From CAJWPI01 sp964571215 (lineage in GTDB: Bacteria; Pseudomonadota; Gammaproteobacteria; Magnimaribacterales; Magnimaribacteraceae), in contig CAZMZZ010000021.1 in assembly GCA_964571215.1 (NCBI GenBank), positions 1-25,136 on the forward strand: a DNA stretch of 25,136 nucleotides, read 5' to 3'. Each line of letters opens with the position of its first letter. The stretch's first letter is position 1. Shown here one piece after another: positions 1 to 8,486 of this stretch. The translations under genes and the position numbers were made by a program. Below the pieces are notes generated by a model. That model saw only the letters and a program-made list of their open reading frames with translations. It was not told the origin of the DNA and did no database searches.

Positions 1-23
1 AAATCCTTATTTTATAAGGGTTT
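1..23 (-). terminator. Possible hairpin terminator after guaA
   Basis: Positions 1-10 and 14-23 form a ten-base-pair inverted repeat with one mismatch and a three-base loop, 13 bases beyond the guaA stop codon. On the minus strand the stem ends in TTT at the window edge. The stem is AT-rich and the downstream T-run cannot be judged because the window stops here, so this is only a plausible end for the guaBA transcript. Confidence 0.35.
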
Positions 24-35
24 CAGACGATTTCT

Positions 36-1592
36 TTACTCCCACTCAATAGTAGCAGGTGGCTTGCTAGAAATATCGTAAGTTACTCTAGAAATCTCAG
101 GTGTCTCATTTATGATTCTATTAGATATCCTCTCTAAAAAGGCATGAGGTAATGTTGCTGACTTAGCAGTCATAAAATCTATAGTCTCAACTGCTCTTAA
201 AGTAATTACGTATTCATATCTTCTTGAGTCACCTACAACTCCAACTGATTTAACCGGCAAGAAAACAGCAAATGCCTGGCTGACTTTATCGTATAAGCCT
301 TCGGAGATAAGTTCTTTAATGAATATATCATCAGCTAGTTGTAAAATTCTTATATATTCTTTCTTTACTTCCCCCAATATCCGCACTCCCAAGCCAGGAC
401 CTGGAAAAGGATGCCTGAATAAAATCTCGCGAGGTAAACCTAATTCCAGACCTATTTTTCTAACTTCATCTTTGAATAAATCTTTCAATGGTTCTATGAC
501 AGGAAGGTTCAGATAATCAGGTAGGCCGCCTACATTATGATGAGATTTAATAACATGAGCAGCACTATTTTCCTTGCCTGCTGATTCAATCACATCGGGA
601 TATATCGTTCCTTGAGCTAACCACTTAATCTTCTTATTTTTTCTTGCTTCCTTTAAAAAGATATCTATAAAAGTTTTTCCAATGGCTTTACGTTTATCTT
701 CAGGATCGATCTTTCCTTTTAGATCTTTAAGAAAATAATTTCCAGCATTCACCCTCTTAACTTTTATACCAAACTTCTTTTTAAAGGTTTCCATCACCTG
801 ATCTCCTTCATTCAATCTTAGAAGACCATTATCAACAAAGACACAGGTTAGTTGCTTGCCTATTGCCTTTGAAAGTAATGCTGCTACAACAGCTGAATCA
901 ACTCCCCCTGATAAACCAAGTAATACTTTATCTTTTCCCACAGAATCTCTAATCTCATCAATTGATCTAGAAATAATGTTTTTAGAATTCCATAGACCCT
1001 TACAATGACAAATATCTTTAACAAAATTTTTCAGAATTCTTTTTCCTTGAGATGTGTGAGTGACTTCTGGATGAAACTGAAGACCAAAAATTCTTTTAGT
1101 TGGATGAAATAAAGCTGCAATAGGACTATTGGTTGTTTTTCCAGCTACCTTAAAGCCTTTAGGAAGTTTAGATACATAATCTCCATGGCTCATCCACACA
1201 TCTATAGATCTTTTATTAATGTCCTTAAAAAGATATGACCTTTTAATAATATTGAAAGAAGCATGACCGAATTCTCTTTTATTTGCTAATTCAACCTTGC
1301 CACCGAATTCTTCTGCTATTGATTGCATTCCATAACAGATACCCAAAATTGGGATATTAAGATGAAAAAGTCCTTTAGGTACCTTAGGAGCTCTTTTTTT
1401 CTTCACTGTTTCAGGGCCCCCCGAAAGAATTATTCCTTGAGGAGAGTAAGCTTTAATAGAGGTTAGTCTAGAGTTATAAGGTAATATCTCACAATAAACT
1501 CCTAACTCTCTTACTCTTCTAGCAATAAGTTGAGAGTATTGAGATCCGAAATCAATAACTAGAATCTTATGCTTAAGAATATCCTTAGCCAT
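36..1592 (-). CDS. guaA: GMP synthase (glutamine-hydrolysing)
   Basis: Converts XMP to GMP with ATP and glutamine, the last step of guanine nucleotide synthesis in the cytoplasm. At 518 aa it has the family's full length. The N-terminal class I glutamine amidotransferase domain (about 1-200) shows the nucleophile C86 in GICYGMQ and the H174/E176 pair in FHPEVTH. The ATP pyrophosphatase domain follows, with the PP-loop SGGVDS at 228-233. The C-terminal dimerisation domain ends in the characteristic KPPATIEWE. It lies 14 bases downstream of guaB on the same strand, so the two form the classical guaBA operon, and no separate promoter is visible between them. Identification is secure from motifs and context. 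Confidence 0.98.
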   Translation of the reverse strand: MAKDILKHKILVIDFGSQYSQLIARRVRELGVYCEILPYNSRLTSIKAYSPQGIILSGGPETVKKKRAPKVPKGLFHLNIPILGICYGMQSIAEEFGGKVELANKREFGHASFNIIKRSYLFKDINKRSIDVWMSHGDYVSKLPKGFKVAGKTTNSPIAALFHPTKRIFGLQFHPEVTHTSQGKRILKNFVKDICHCKGLWNSKNIISRSIDEIRDSVGKDKVLLGLSGGVDSAVVAALLSKAIGKQLTCVFVDNGLLRLNEGDQVMETFKKKFGIKVKRVNAGNYFLKDLKGKIDPEDKRKAIGKTFIDIFLKEARKNKKIKWLAQGTIYPDVIESAGKENSAAHVIKSHHNVGGLPDYLNLPVIEPLKDLFKDEVRKIGLELGLPREILFRHPFPGPGLGVRILGEVKKEYIRILQLADDIFIKELISEGLYDKVSQAFAVFLPVKSVGVVGDSRRYEYVITLRAVETIDFMTAKSATLPHAFLERISNRIINETPEISRVTYDISSKPPATIEWE

Positions 1593-1606
1593 AAAATAAA
1601 TCCTGC

Positions 1607-3076
1607 CTAGCTTATTCTGTAATTGGGAGCTTCTTTTGTAACACTCACGTCATGAACATGACTCTCACTTACCCCGGCATGCGTTATACGAACAAACTTT
1701 GGTTTGGTACGCATAATCTCTATATCTTTTGAACCTGTGTAGCCCATACTTTGCCTTAATCCACCCATCATTTGATGTACTACTGCTTCCATCCAACCTT
1801 TGTAAGGAACTCTGCCCTCAATACCCTCAGGGACAAGTTTTTCAGTTGCTTCGGAACTATCTTGAAAATATCTATCGCTAGAATCTTGGTCATCAGTCAT
1901 GGCTCCTAATGACCCCATACCCCTATAAGATTTATAGCTACGACCTTGAAATAGTTCAACTTCTCCAGGAGCTTCTTCTGTACCTGCTAAAGCACTTCCA
2001 AGCATCACTGAATGTGCTCCAGCAGCAATAGCCTTAGCAATATCTCCTGAAAAACGCACTCCACCATCAGCAATAATTGGTACATCTTTATTTTTTAAAG
2101 CAGCAGCCACTTCAGCAACTGCTGTTATTTGAGGAACCCCAACTCCAGTTACTACACGAGTAGTACATATTGAACCAGGTCCTATCCCTACCTTTACGGC
2201 ATCAGCACCAACTTTTACTAGATCAAGGGCTGCTTGGCCAGTTGCTATATTTCCAGCAATTATTTGCATGTTTGGGAAATCCTTTTTAATAATCTTAATC
2301 TGATCCAAAATGCCTTTGGAATGACCATGCGCACTATCTAGAACTAGGCAATCTACTCCAGCTTCAATTAAAGAATTTACTCGGTCCATAGTGTCAGGCT
2401 TTGTTCCAATAGCTGCAGCAACTATCAGTCTGCCTTCAGAATCTCTGGCAGCATTAGGAAAATCAAGGGACTTATTTATATCCTTTAGTGTTATGAGACC
2501 AGTTAGAGTGAATTTATCATCAACTAAAAGAATTTTTTCTATTCTATTGTCTTGTAGTAATTTTTTTATCTGGTCAAGATCTTCTCCTTCCTTTGCTGTT
2601 ATAAGCTTTTCTTTTGGGGTCATAATTTTAGAAACATTTGCAGAAAGGTCCTGTTCGTTCCTAAAGTCTCTACTGGTGACTATTCCTACCAGATGTCCAC
2701 CATCGACAACTGGCATTCCAGAAATATTCAGTTCCTTAGTAAGCTGAATAAGATCACTTACCTTACTCTTAGAATTAATAGTTATAGGATCTCTCACTAT
2801 TCCACTTTCATATTTTTTAACTTTCCTTACTTCAGCTGATTGCTCTTCTATAGATAAATTTTTATGCACTACTCCTATTCCACCAAGCTCACTTAATGCT
2901 ATAGCCATCCTGGATTCAGTAACCGTATCCATAGCAGCAGAAAGTACAGGTATATTCAGGGCTATATTCTTAGTCAGCTTAGTTTGTAGCTCGACGTCTT
3001 TAGGTAAAACTTCAGAGTATTCAGGCAGGAGAAGCACGTCATCGAACGTTAGTGCTTGGTCTTCTAAACGCAACAT
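1607..3076 (-). CDS. guaB: Inosine-5'-monophosphate dehydrogenase
   Basis: Oxidises IMP to XMP with NAD+, the committed step toward GMP, feeding the adjacent GuaA. The (beta/alpha)8 barrel is interrupted by a CBS-domain pair at about residues 95-205. The catalytic loop GIGPGSICTTR carries the active-site cysteine (C304 counted from the start chosen here), and the flap contains SYRGMGSLGAM. I choose the ATG at 3076 (MLRLEDQALTFDDVLLLP), which matches the E. coli N terminus, over an in-frame TTG two codons upstream. The protein is then 489 aa, the usual length. No Shine-Dalgarno is visible ahead of this ATG, and a TATAAT lies 7 bases upstream, so the mRNA may be leaderless. It is divergent from the MFS gene that begins at 3152. 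Confidence 0.97.
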   Translation of the reverse strand: MLRLEDQALTFDDVLLLPEYSEVLPKDVELQTKLTKNIALNIPVLSAAMDTVTESRMAIALSELGGIGVVHKNLSIEEQSAEVRKVKKYESGIVRDPITINSKSKVSDLIQLTKELNISGMPVVDGGHLVGIVTSRDFRNEQDLSANVSKIMTPKEKLITAKEGEDLDQIKKLLQDNRIEKILLVDDKFTLTGLITLKDINKSLDFPNAARDSEGRLIVAAAIGTKPDTMDRVNSLIEAGVDCLVLDSAHGHSKGILDQIKIIKKDFPNMQIIAGNIATGQAALDLVKVGADAVKVGIGPGSICTTRVVTGVGVPQITAVAEVAAALKNKDVPIIADGGVRFSGDIAKAIAAGAHSVMLGSALAGTEEAPGEVELFQGRSYKSYRGMGSLGAMTDDQDSSDRYFQDSSEATEKLVPEGIEGRVPYKGWMEAVVHQMMGGLRQSMGYTGSKDIEIMRTKPKFVRITHAGVSESHVHDVSVTKEAPNYRIS

Positions 3077-3082
3077 TTTCAA

Positions 3083-3088
3083 ATTATA
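3083..3088 (-). promoter_or_regulatory. Candidate -10 box of the guaBA promoter
   Basis: A perfect TATAAT on the minus strand sits so that the expected transcription start, seven bases past its last base, falls on or next to the A of the guaB ATG. No convincing -35 hexamer is seen 16-18 bases upstream, where the sequence is A/T-rich. Assigned from position and motif only. Confidence 0.4.
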
Positions 3089-3151
3089 CAGAAAGAAGAG
3101 AATAAAAAAATACGTAAATCGGATAGAATTAAATATTAGTCTCTTTTTTTC

Positions 3152-4402
3152 ATGAAAGAAAAATCTATTAAATCCTTTCTTGGTTGGCGTATGGTAGTAA
3201 TTGCACTATCCATAGATTTCTTTGCAGTTGGCTTTTCTTTTCAATCTTATCCGGTAATTCAATTATTGATAAAGAAAGAACTAGGCCTAAGTACTTTAAT
3301 GACTACCGCAACAATACCTGCTTTCATGCTTATTTCTTCTTTATTGCTTCCTTTTGTAGGTAAGCTCTTAGATACATTTTCCATAAGAAAAGTTTTGCTT
3401 GTAGGAGCATTAATATATGGATTAAGTCTTATTTCGTTATACTTTGCGTATAACTTTTTTGCATTTGTATTAATATTTGCCATCCCTATTGCTATAGGTG
3501 TGGCTTTAATGGGAAACCTTTCAGTTTCAAAACTTATAACCCAATGGTTTAGTAAAAAAGTAGGTAGAGCTATAGGGATTGCTTCTATTGGAGTTTCTTT
3601 AGCCGGTTTCGTTATACCTAATCTGACTAATTACTTGCTTTTCTCATTAGGCTTTACATGGCGAGAGGTCTATTTTCTCTTTGGGAGTTTCATTCTAATT
3701 TTTATTATTCCTCTTATATGGTTCTTTGTAATTGATAGCCCAAAATTAATTAACCAAATTCCTGATGGAGAAGATAGCACTGAGAATGATAAAAGGAATT
3801 TAGCAGATCAAGAGGTGGATTGGTCTATTAGAGAGCTTCTTTATGATAAAAACTTCTGGTTATTATCCTTAGTCTTCTCTCTTCAATTTTGTTCAATGAT
3901 GGCAGTGCTTGCACATATCCCCTTTTATGCTGAAGAAAGAGGATGGGGATCATATGCTGCCTTTATTTTTAGTATGTATGCTATTCCTGCAGTACTAAGT
4001 AAATTAGTTTTTGGGTGGTTAGTTGAAAGAAAAATGGATCCCAGAACAGGGGTCAGCATTTCCTTAATAATACAAACAATAGGGATTTTATTAATTTTTA
4101 CTACCAATACTCCTTATCAGCTTGCATGTGTTATTGCTTTTTTTGGATTTGGATTAGGTGCAGCTCTTCCAATGAGTAACATTTTATTTAGCAGAGTGTA
4201 TACGCCGAGAAGTTTTGGTAGGTCAAGGGGCTTAGCGCAACCTATGATTGTTCCTTTTCAAGTATCAGGCACCCCTCTAGCTGCCTATCTCTTTGATATT
4301 TATGGTAGTTATGATTTGGCTTTTCTTATTCTAGCTGGTTGCTCTGCTGTAGGAATATTTCTTATTTGGCTATTAAAATTGCCCAAATCACAATTAACTT
4401 AA
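3152..4402 (+). CDS. Major facilitator superfamily permease
   Basis: An inner-membrane secondary transporter of 416 aa with about twelve hydrophobic segments. A charged central loop at roughly residues 200-225 (rich in D, E, K and N) separates the two six-helix halves. The MFS motif A is visible between helices 2 and 3 as GKLLDTFSIRK (70-80), with a degenerate copy in the second half (FGWLVERKMDPRTG). It resembles the monocarboxylate/oxalate-formate antiporter branch, but the substrate cannot be read from sequence. The start lacks a Shine-Dalgarno and is preceded by a pyrimidine-rich tract (tctctttttttc). It is divergent from guaB, and its stop codon lies inside the end of the oppositely oriented hydrolase gene (nine-base tail overlap). 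Confidence 0.85.
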   Translation: MKEKSIKSFLGWRMVVIALSIDFFAVGFSFQSYPVIQLLIKKELGLSTLMTTATIPAFMLISSLLLPFVGKLLDTFSIRKVLLVGALIYGLSLISLYFAYNFFAFVLIFAIPIAIGVALMGNLSVSKLITQWFSKKVGRAIGIASIGVSLAGFVIPNLTNYLLFSLGFTWREVYFLFGSFILIFIIPLIWFFVIDSPKLINQIPDGEDSTENDKRNLADQEVDWSIRELLYDKNFWLLSLVFSLQFCSMMAVLAHIPFYAEERGWGSYAAFIFSMYAIPAVLSKLVFGWLVERKMDPRTGVSISLIIQTIGILLIFTTNTPYQLACVIAFFGFGLGAALPMSNILFSRVYTPRSFGRSRGLAQPMIVPFQVSGTPLAAYLFDIYGSYDLAFLILAGCSAVGIFLIWLLKLPKSQLT

Positions 4403-5278
4403 ATCTATGAGTCCCTGAATTAAAGCATCTAAATGCTTTGTAAAAGTTCTCGGTCTATCTAGCATTAAATGATGTTGCGCTTCTTCTAAACCAAATACAG
4501 GTGAGCCTTCAGGTAAAATTTCTTTCATTTGTTTTATAGAAGAACTCACATCAAATTCAATTGATTTCTCTCCGTAGTAAAATCCAACTGGACAATTAAG
4601 GTTATCAATTATTTTGATATGATCATTGCCTATAACAAGATTGTCGTAAGTTGTTGGATCAAAAGTCCAACTCCAACCATCTTCAGTTTTTCTTATTGAC
4701 TTCTCAGCAATAAAATCAAGTAGATACTGGTTCTTACATTCCTGGGGTGGCATAAGTCTGAATCTTTTCATTAATTTCTCTTTAGAATCGTGAATCTTTG
4801 GGGGTTTAGATTTAGGCCAACCTTCATACCACTCGATATGTTTCTCTGGAGGATTTACTATATAGTCAACCAGCAAAAGGCCAGACATGTCAGAACTATG
4901 ATAACCTGCCGTGATAAGGGCAACCATACCACCAAAACTATGCCCTACAACCACTGGATTATTTAATCTTCTAGCCTCCACAACCCCCCAAACGTCTTTG
5001 ACAAAAGTATCTCTTTCATAATATGAGCGCCAATCACTATCCCCCATTCCACTAAAGCTTATAACTACGAAATGATATTTTTTACTTAAAAGAGCTCCTA
5101 TAAATTGAAACCAATATGCATGGGCATGATTACCATGCAGCATAATTACACTAGGATTTGAGGAATTACCCCATTCCATAAAATGAACCTTTGCACCTGA
5201 TACATCTACAAAGCCATTTTGGTGATCAACTTCTAATGCATCATTAAACCAATCTGGTCTTTCGTTAATTCTTTCCAT
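4394..5278 (-). CDS. Alpha/beta-fold hydrolase
   Basis: A 294-aa cytoplasmic hydrolase with no signal peptide. It shows the oxyanion-hole strand VIMLHGN (45-50), the nucleophile elbow GHSFGG with S114, and a late histidine pair (H269/H270, in AQHHLMLD), one of which should complete the triad. The acidic member is less clear, perhaps E237 or D243. The cap region (about 140-225) is rich in W, K and P and gives no substrate clue; esterase, haloalkane dehalogenase-like or C-C hydrolase activity all remain possible. A good Shine-Dalgarno (AAGGAAGG) precedes the ATG by about nine bases. It lies 60 bases downstream of queE with its own TATAAT in the gap, so it may be expressed separately from the que operon. 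Confidence 0.85.
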   Translation of the reverse strand: MERINERPDWFNDALEVDHQNGFVDVSGAKVHFMEWGNSSNPSVIMLHGNHAHAYWFQFIGALLSKKYHFVVISFSGMGDSDWRSYYERDTFVKDVWGVVEARRLNNPVVVGHSFGGMVALITAGYHSSDMSGLLLVDYIVNPPEKHIEWYEGWPKSKPPKIHDSKEKLMKRFRLMPPQECKNQYLLDFIAEKSIRKTEDGWSWTFDPTTYDNLVIGNDHIKIIDNLNCPVGFYYGEKSIEFDVSSSIKQMKEILPEGSPVFGLEEAQHHLMLDRPRTFTKHLDALIQGLIDLS

Positions 5279-5320
5279 GTAAATTGACCTTCCTTGTAAA
5301 ACTTATTCTTTAGAGTGCAT

Positions 5321-5326
5321 ATTATA
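5321..5326 (-). promoter_or_regulatory. Candidate -10 box for the alpha/beta hydrolase gene
   Basis: A perfect TATAAT on the minus strand lies in the 60-base gap between the queE stop and the hydrolase start, which would give a leader of about 35 bases containing the strong Shine-Dalgarno. I found no good -35 at normal spacing, so this is a weak call. Confidence 0.3.
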
Positions 5327-5338
5327 AAGAAAAAATTA

Positions 5339-5968
5339 TTAACGTATGCCGATGTATTTGTGCGATTGAAGGCTTAGATTCCATAAAGGGTTTTCAAGAC
5401 AATACTGAAGAGTCTTCTGGGTATTTACTGTTCTTTCTTTTCCATCCAAGGGTTGCAGAAAAAAATTTGTAAAAAGCAGATTTTGGAATTTTCTAGGATC
5501 AACTCCTTCTTGAGGAAAAACAAGCTTTAGTTCATCTCCGGATTTAACCTTTAAAACTGAATTTGACTTAGGGCTAACAGTAACCCAATCTATATTAGAA
5601 GGTATGGGCAAAGTACCGTTAGTCTCAATTGCAACTTCAAATCCAATTCTATGCAATCCATCAATAAAGTCTTTATTTATTTGCAAAGCTGGTTCACCCC
5701 CAGTTAGAACAACATATTTTTGTTCTAAATCTTTTGGCCAACAATTATTTATGGCAGTTAACAATTCTTTACTATCTTTAAATTTTCCGCCTCCAGGTCC
5801 ATCTACACCAACGAAATCGGTATCACAAAAGTTACATACAGCTTTTTCTCTATCTTTCTGTTTCCCAGTCCACAAATTACAACCCGTAAAGCGACAGAAT
5901 ACTGCCGGTCTGCCTGTTCTCGCTCCCTCCCCTTGTAGTGTGTAATAGATTTCTTTTACTTTAAACAT
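5339..5968 (-). CDS. queE: 7-carboxy-7-deazaguanine synthase (radical SAM)
   Basis: Rearranges 6-carboxy-5,6,7,8-tetrahydropterin to 7-carboxy-7-deazaguanine in queuosine precursor synthesis. The 4Fe-4S cluster ligands C30, C45 and C48 are arranged as CX14CX2C rather than the standard radical-SAM CX3CX2C; the expanded spacing is known from proteobacterial QueE enzymes. The GGEP-type SAM motif is seen as VLTGGEPALQ. At 209 aa it is a normal length. The start follows the queC stop by two bases (TAGTAATG), so translation is probably coupled. Its product is the direct substrate of the neighbouring QueC. QueD, the preceding enzyme, is not in the window. Confidence 0.95.
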   Translation of the reverse strand: MFKVKEIYYTLQGEGARTGRPAVFCRFTGCNLWTGKQKDREKAVCNFCDTDFVGVDGPGGGKFKDSKELLTAINNCWPKDLEQKYVVLTGGEPALQINKDFIDGLHRIGFEVAIETNGTLPIPSNIDWVTVSPKSNSVLKVKSGDELKLVFPQEGVDPRKFQNLLFTNFFLQPLDGKERTVNTQKTLQYCLENPLWNLSLQSHKYIGIR

Positions 5969-5970
5969 TA

Positions 5971-6627
5971 CTAAATAGAATACTGAATAGGATCTCTTGT
6001 ATTGTTTTCAGTAAAGGCTTCCAATCTCTCTATACAAGACCCGCATTTTCCGCAAGCCCACTCTTTTCCTTCATAACAAGTCCAAGTTTGAGAATAGTCA
6101 AGATTCATATCTAATCCCTTGGATAAAATCTGACCTTTGGTTAGATTTATAAATGGGGCTTTAACTTCAATAGACTCATAATTAGCCAATTTTGATGTGT
6201 TATTGATACTTTCTAAAAATTCAGGTCTGCAATCAGGATATATTGCATGATCTCCCGTATGAGCTCCATACCAAACCTCTTCAAAACCTAAAGAGATAGC
6301 ATAAGCTATAGCTAAAGAAATCATTATCATATTTCTGTTTGGAACAACTGTAGCTTTCATTGTCTGGTCTTCGTAATGCCCTTTAGGAATTGCTATTTCA
6401 TCAGTTAGAGCAGATCCTTTTAATAAAGGCTTTACTGCAGAAATATCTACAACCTCTAAATTAATAAAATTCCTCTTGCAGAACTCCCTGGCTATACTCA
6501 ATTCTTTCTTATGTTTTTGTCCATAATCAAATGATATGGCTGAAACTTTGTGTTCATCGTGTAAAGCTTGATTAATTAACGTAAAAGAATCCATTCCGCC
6601 TGAGTAAACTACGACAATCTTTTTCAT
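5971..6627 (-). CDS. queC: 7-cyano-7-deazaguanine (preQ0) synthase
   Basis: ATP-dependent conversion of 7-carboxy-7-deazaguanine and ammonia to preQ0, the base used for queuosine in tRNA. The N-terminal PP-loop motif SGGMDS (9-14) and the C-terminal zinc site (C184, C192, C195, C198 in CYEGKEWACGKCGSC) are both intact, and 218 aa is typical. It lies between phhB (10-base gap) and queE (2-base gap) on the same strand. No clear Shine-Dalgarno precedes the ATG, which favours read-through translation from upstream. Confidence 0.96.
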   Translation of the reverse strand: MKKIVVVYSGGMDSFTLINQALHDEHKVSAISFDYGQKHKKELSIAREFCKRNFINLEVVDISAVKPLLKGSALTDEIAIPKGHYEDQTMKATVVPNRNMIMISLAIAYAISLGFEEVWYGAHTGDHAIYPDCRPEFLESINNTSKLANYESIEVKAPFINLTKGQILSKGLDMNLDYSQTWTCYEGKEWACGKCGSCIERLEAFTENNTRDPIQYSI

Positions 6628-6637
6628 GACAAAAAAA

Positions 6638-6979
6638 TTAAGAATTGAAGATTACATCAGTCTTAGCAGCTGATATAAAATCATTTTTATGTAGTCCGCC
6701 TATTTTATGTGTCCACCAATTAACTTCTACTTGCCCCCATTCAAGTAATATAGAGGGATGGTGATCTTCTTCTTCAGCAAGTTCTGCAACTTTATTAGAA
6801 AAGCTTACAGCTTCTGGGTAATTATCGAATTTAAAAATTCTTCTTAACCTATCAATAGAATCTTGGGACGTAATTTTCCAATCGGGAATCTGTTTTAGTA
6901 ATTCTTTCGACTCATCTAAAGTTACTCTAGGCGCATCAGCTCTACATGCTTCACATTTTTGTTGAGTAAGGTCTGACAT
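6638..6979 (-). CDS. phhB: Pterin-4a-carbinolamine dehydratase
   Basis: Dehydrates 4a-hydroxytetrahydrobiopterin, recycling the pterin cofactor of aromatic amino acid hydroxylases; the family also has reported roles in other pterin pathways. The 113-aa protein has the N-terminal CEACRADAP often seen in gammaproteobacterial members, the catalytic region EEDHHP with H73/H74, and WWTHKIGGLHKNDF with H91. A perfect Shine-Dalgarno (AAGGAGG) lies just 3 bases before the ATG and overlaps the fumC stop codon, a strong sign of translational coupling. No phenylalanine hydroxylase is in the window. The link with queC/queE may reflect shared pterin chemistry, but that is inference. Confidence 0.92.
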   Translation of the reverse strand: MSDLTQQKCEACRADAPRVTLDESKELLKQIPDWKITSQDSIDRLRRIFKFDNYPEAVSFSNKVAELAEEEDHHPSILLEWGQVEVNWWTHKIGGLHKNDFISAAKTDVIFNS

Positions 6980-6987
6980 AAACCTCC

Positions 6988-8394
6988 TTATTTTGAAATT
7001 CCGCCCTTTGTAAGTTTTGTAGGATCTAGAATCTTTTTTAATCTAGTAGCTGAAATATTAGTTTCCTCAAGAGCTACTTCCAGAATAGATCTGTCCTCCT
7101 TGTATGCCTTTTTAGAAATTTCTGCTGCTTTAGCATATCCGATTATTGGATTTAGTGAAGTCACCAAGATAGGGTTTTTATTTAATGAAGCCTGGATGGA
7201 TTTCTCATTTACTTTAAAAGTCTTAATTGCTTTATCTGCTAAAACATTCATACCGCCTGATAAAATAGCGATGCTTTTAAGTAAATTGTAGGCAATCACA
7301 GGAAGCATAACATTTAATTGAAAATTTCCTGACTGGGCTGCAACACTAATAGTAGTGTCATTTCCAATAACATCTGCCGCTACCATTGTTACAGCTTCTG
7401 GTATAACAGGGTTCACTTTACCTGGCATTATGCTACTCCCTGGTTGGATAGCTTTAAGTTCTATTTCTGAAAGACCAGACAAGGGCCCGCTATTCATCCA
7501 TCTTAGATCATTTGAAATTTTCATTAGTATGATGGCAAGATTTTTTAATTCTCCTGAAACTTGCACTGCAGAGTCTTGACTACTCAATTCATGAAAGAAG
7601 TTTTTGCTTTGGACTGCTTTGCACGATCCGCCACTTAATTTAGAGAGTTGTTTAGCAAATTCCTTTGCAAATCTTGGGTGGGCATTTACTCCTGTTCCTA
7701 TAGCGGTCCCCCCCATGGGCATTTCTAATAACCTTTTCTCTAGAAATAAGAATGTCTCTTTTGAATTTTTTAATTGGGAAGACCACCCTGAAAGCTCTTG
7801 GCTAAAATTTATGGGCATAGCATCCATAAGATGGGTTCTGCCTGTCTTCACTAGGCCTTCAAAGCTTTGTGCTTTTTTATCTATATTGATTATTAGTTTA
7901 TCTAGGGCTGGATAAAGTTTTTTAGTCATATCCATATGAGCGCTTACTTTTATTGCTGTAGGGATAACATCATTGCTGCTTTGGCTCATGTTAACTTCAT
8001 CATTTGGGTCTATATCTAGTCCACTAGATTTACTTGCTAGCTTAGCTATCACCTCGTTGGCATTCATATTTGAGCTCGTTCCTGAGCCCGTTTGGAAAAC
8101 ATCTAAAGGGAATTGTTGATTGTGCTTGCTTTGCCAGACTTCTTTCGCGGCCCTTGATATAGCATTTGCTTTCTTTGAAGAAAGAAGGCCTAGGTTTTTA
8201 TTTGCTTTAGCAGCTGCATCTTTGATTATTCCCAATGTATCTATAAAAGAGTTAGTAAAAGGGAAATCCATTTTAATTCCGCTAATCGGAAAGTTGTCTA
8301 TTGCTCTTTGTGTTTGTGGTCCCCACAAAGCATTGAAAGGAATTTTAACCTCTCCTAAAGTATCCTTCTCTATTCTGTAACGTTTCTTAGGCAT
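6988..8394 (-). CDS. fumC: Fumarate hydratase, class II
   Basis: Interconverts fumarate and malate in the TCA cycle with no iron-sulfur cluster. The 468-aa chain shows the three conserved regions of the fumarase/aspartase superfamily: TGSGTSSNMN near residue 105, GRTHLMDAMP with catalytic H188 (the same number as E. coli FumC), and the flexible loop GSSIMPGKVNP at about 319-329. I choose the ATG at 8394 (MPKKRYRIEKDTLGE) over an in-frame TTG four codons upstream, because the family begins close to RIEKDT and the numbering then matches E. coli. It is the first gene of a leftward operon with phhB, queC and queE, and is divergent from the class II aldolase gene. Confidence 0.96.
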   Translation of the reverse strand: MPKKRYRIEKDTLGEVKIPFNALWGPQTQRAIDNFPISGIKMDFPFTNSFIDTLGIIKDAAAKANKNLGLLSSKKANAISRAAKEVWQSKHNQQFPLDVFQTGSGTSSNMNANEVIAKLASKSSGLDIDPNDEVNMSQSSNDVIPTAIKVSAHMDMTKKLYPALDKLIINIDKKAQSFEGLVKTGRTHLMDAMPINFSQELSGWSSQLKNSKETFLFLEKRLLEMPMGGTAIGTGVNAHPRFAKEFAKQLSKLSGGSCKAVQSKNFFHELSSQDSAVQVSGELKNLAIILMKISNDLRWMNSGPLSGLSEIELKAIQPGSSIMPGKVNPVIPEAVTMVAADVIGNDTTISVAAQSGNFQLNVMLPVIAYNLLKSIAILSGGMNVLADKAIKTFKVNEKSIQASLNKNPILVTSLNPIIGYAKAAEISKKAYKEDRSILEVALEETNISATRLKKILDPTKLTKGGISK

Positions 8395-8438
8395 AACTTT
8401 CTGCAAAGAGTCTATATTCTATCAAATAAGATTAACAT

Positions 8439-8467
8439 TTAACGATAAAGCTATCAGAAGGTATAAT
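8439..8467 (+). promoter_or_regulatory. Sigma-70-type promoter of the class II aldolase gene
   Basis: A -35 TTAACG (8439-8444, four of six consensus bases) and a perfect -10 TATAAT (8462-8467) are separated by exactly 17 bases. The predicted start near 8474 gives a leader of about 13 bases with a short AGAG ahead of the ATG at 8487. Spacing and -10 quality make this one of the better promoter calls in the window. Confidence 0.6.
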
Positions 8468-8486
8468 TTAGAAATAAGAGAAAAAA

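Noticed and set aside
5604..5945. Plus-strand open frame of 113 codons inside queE
   Set aside because: It is antisense to the conserved radical SAM core of QueE and has no family features of its own.
7604..7915. Plus-strand open frame of 103 codons inside fumC
   Set aside because: It lies wholly opposite a secure fumC sequence, has no ribosome site and no recognisable domain, so it is a chance antisense frame.
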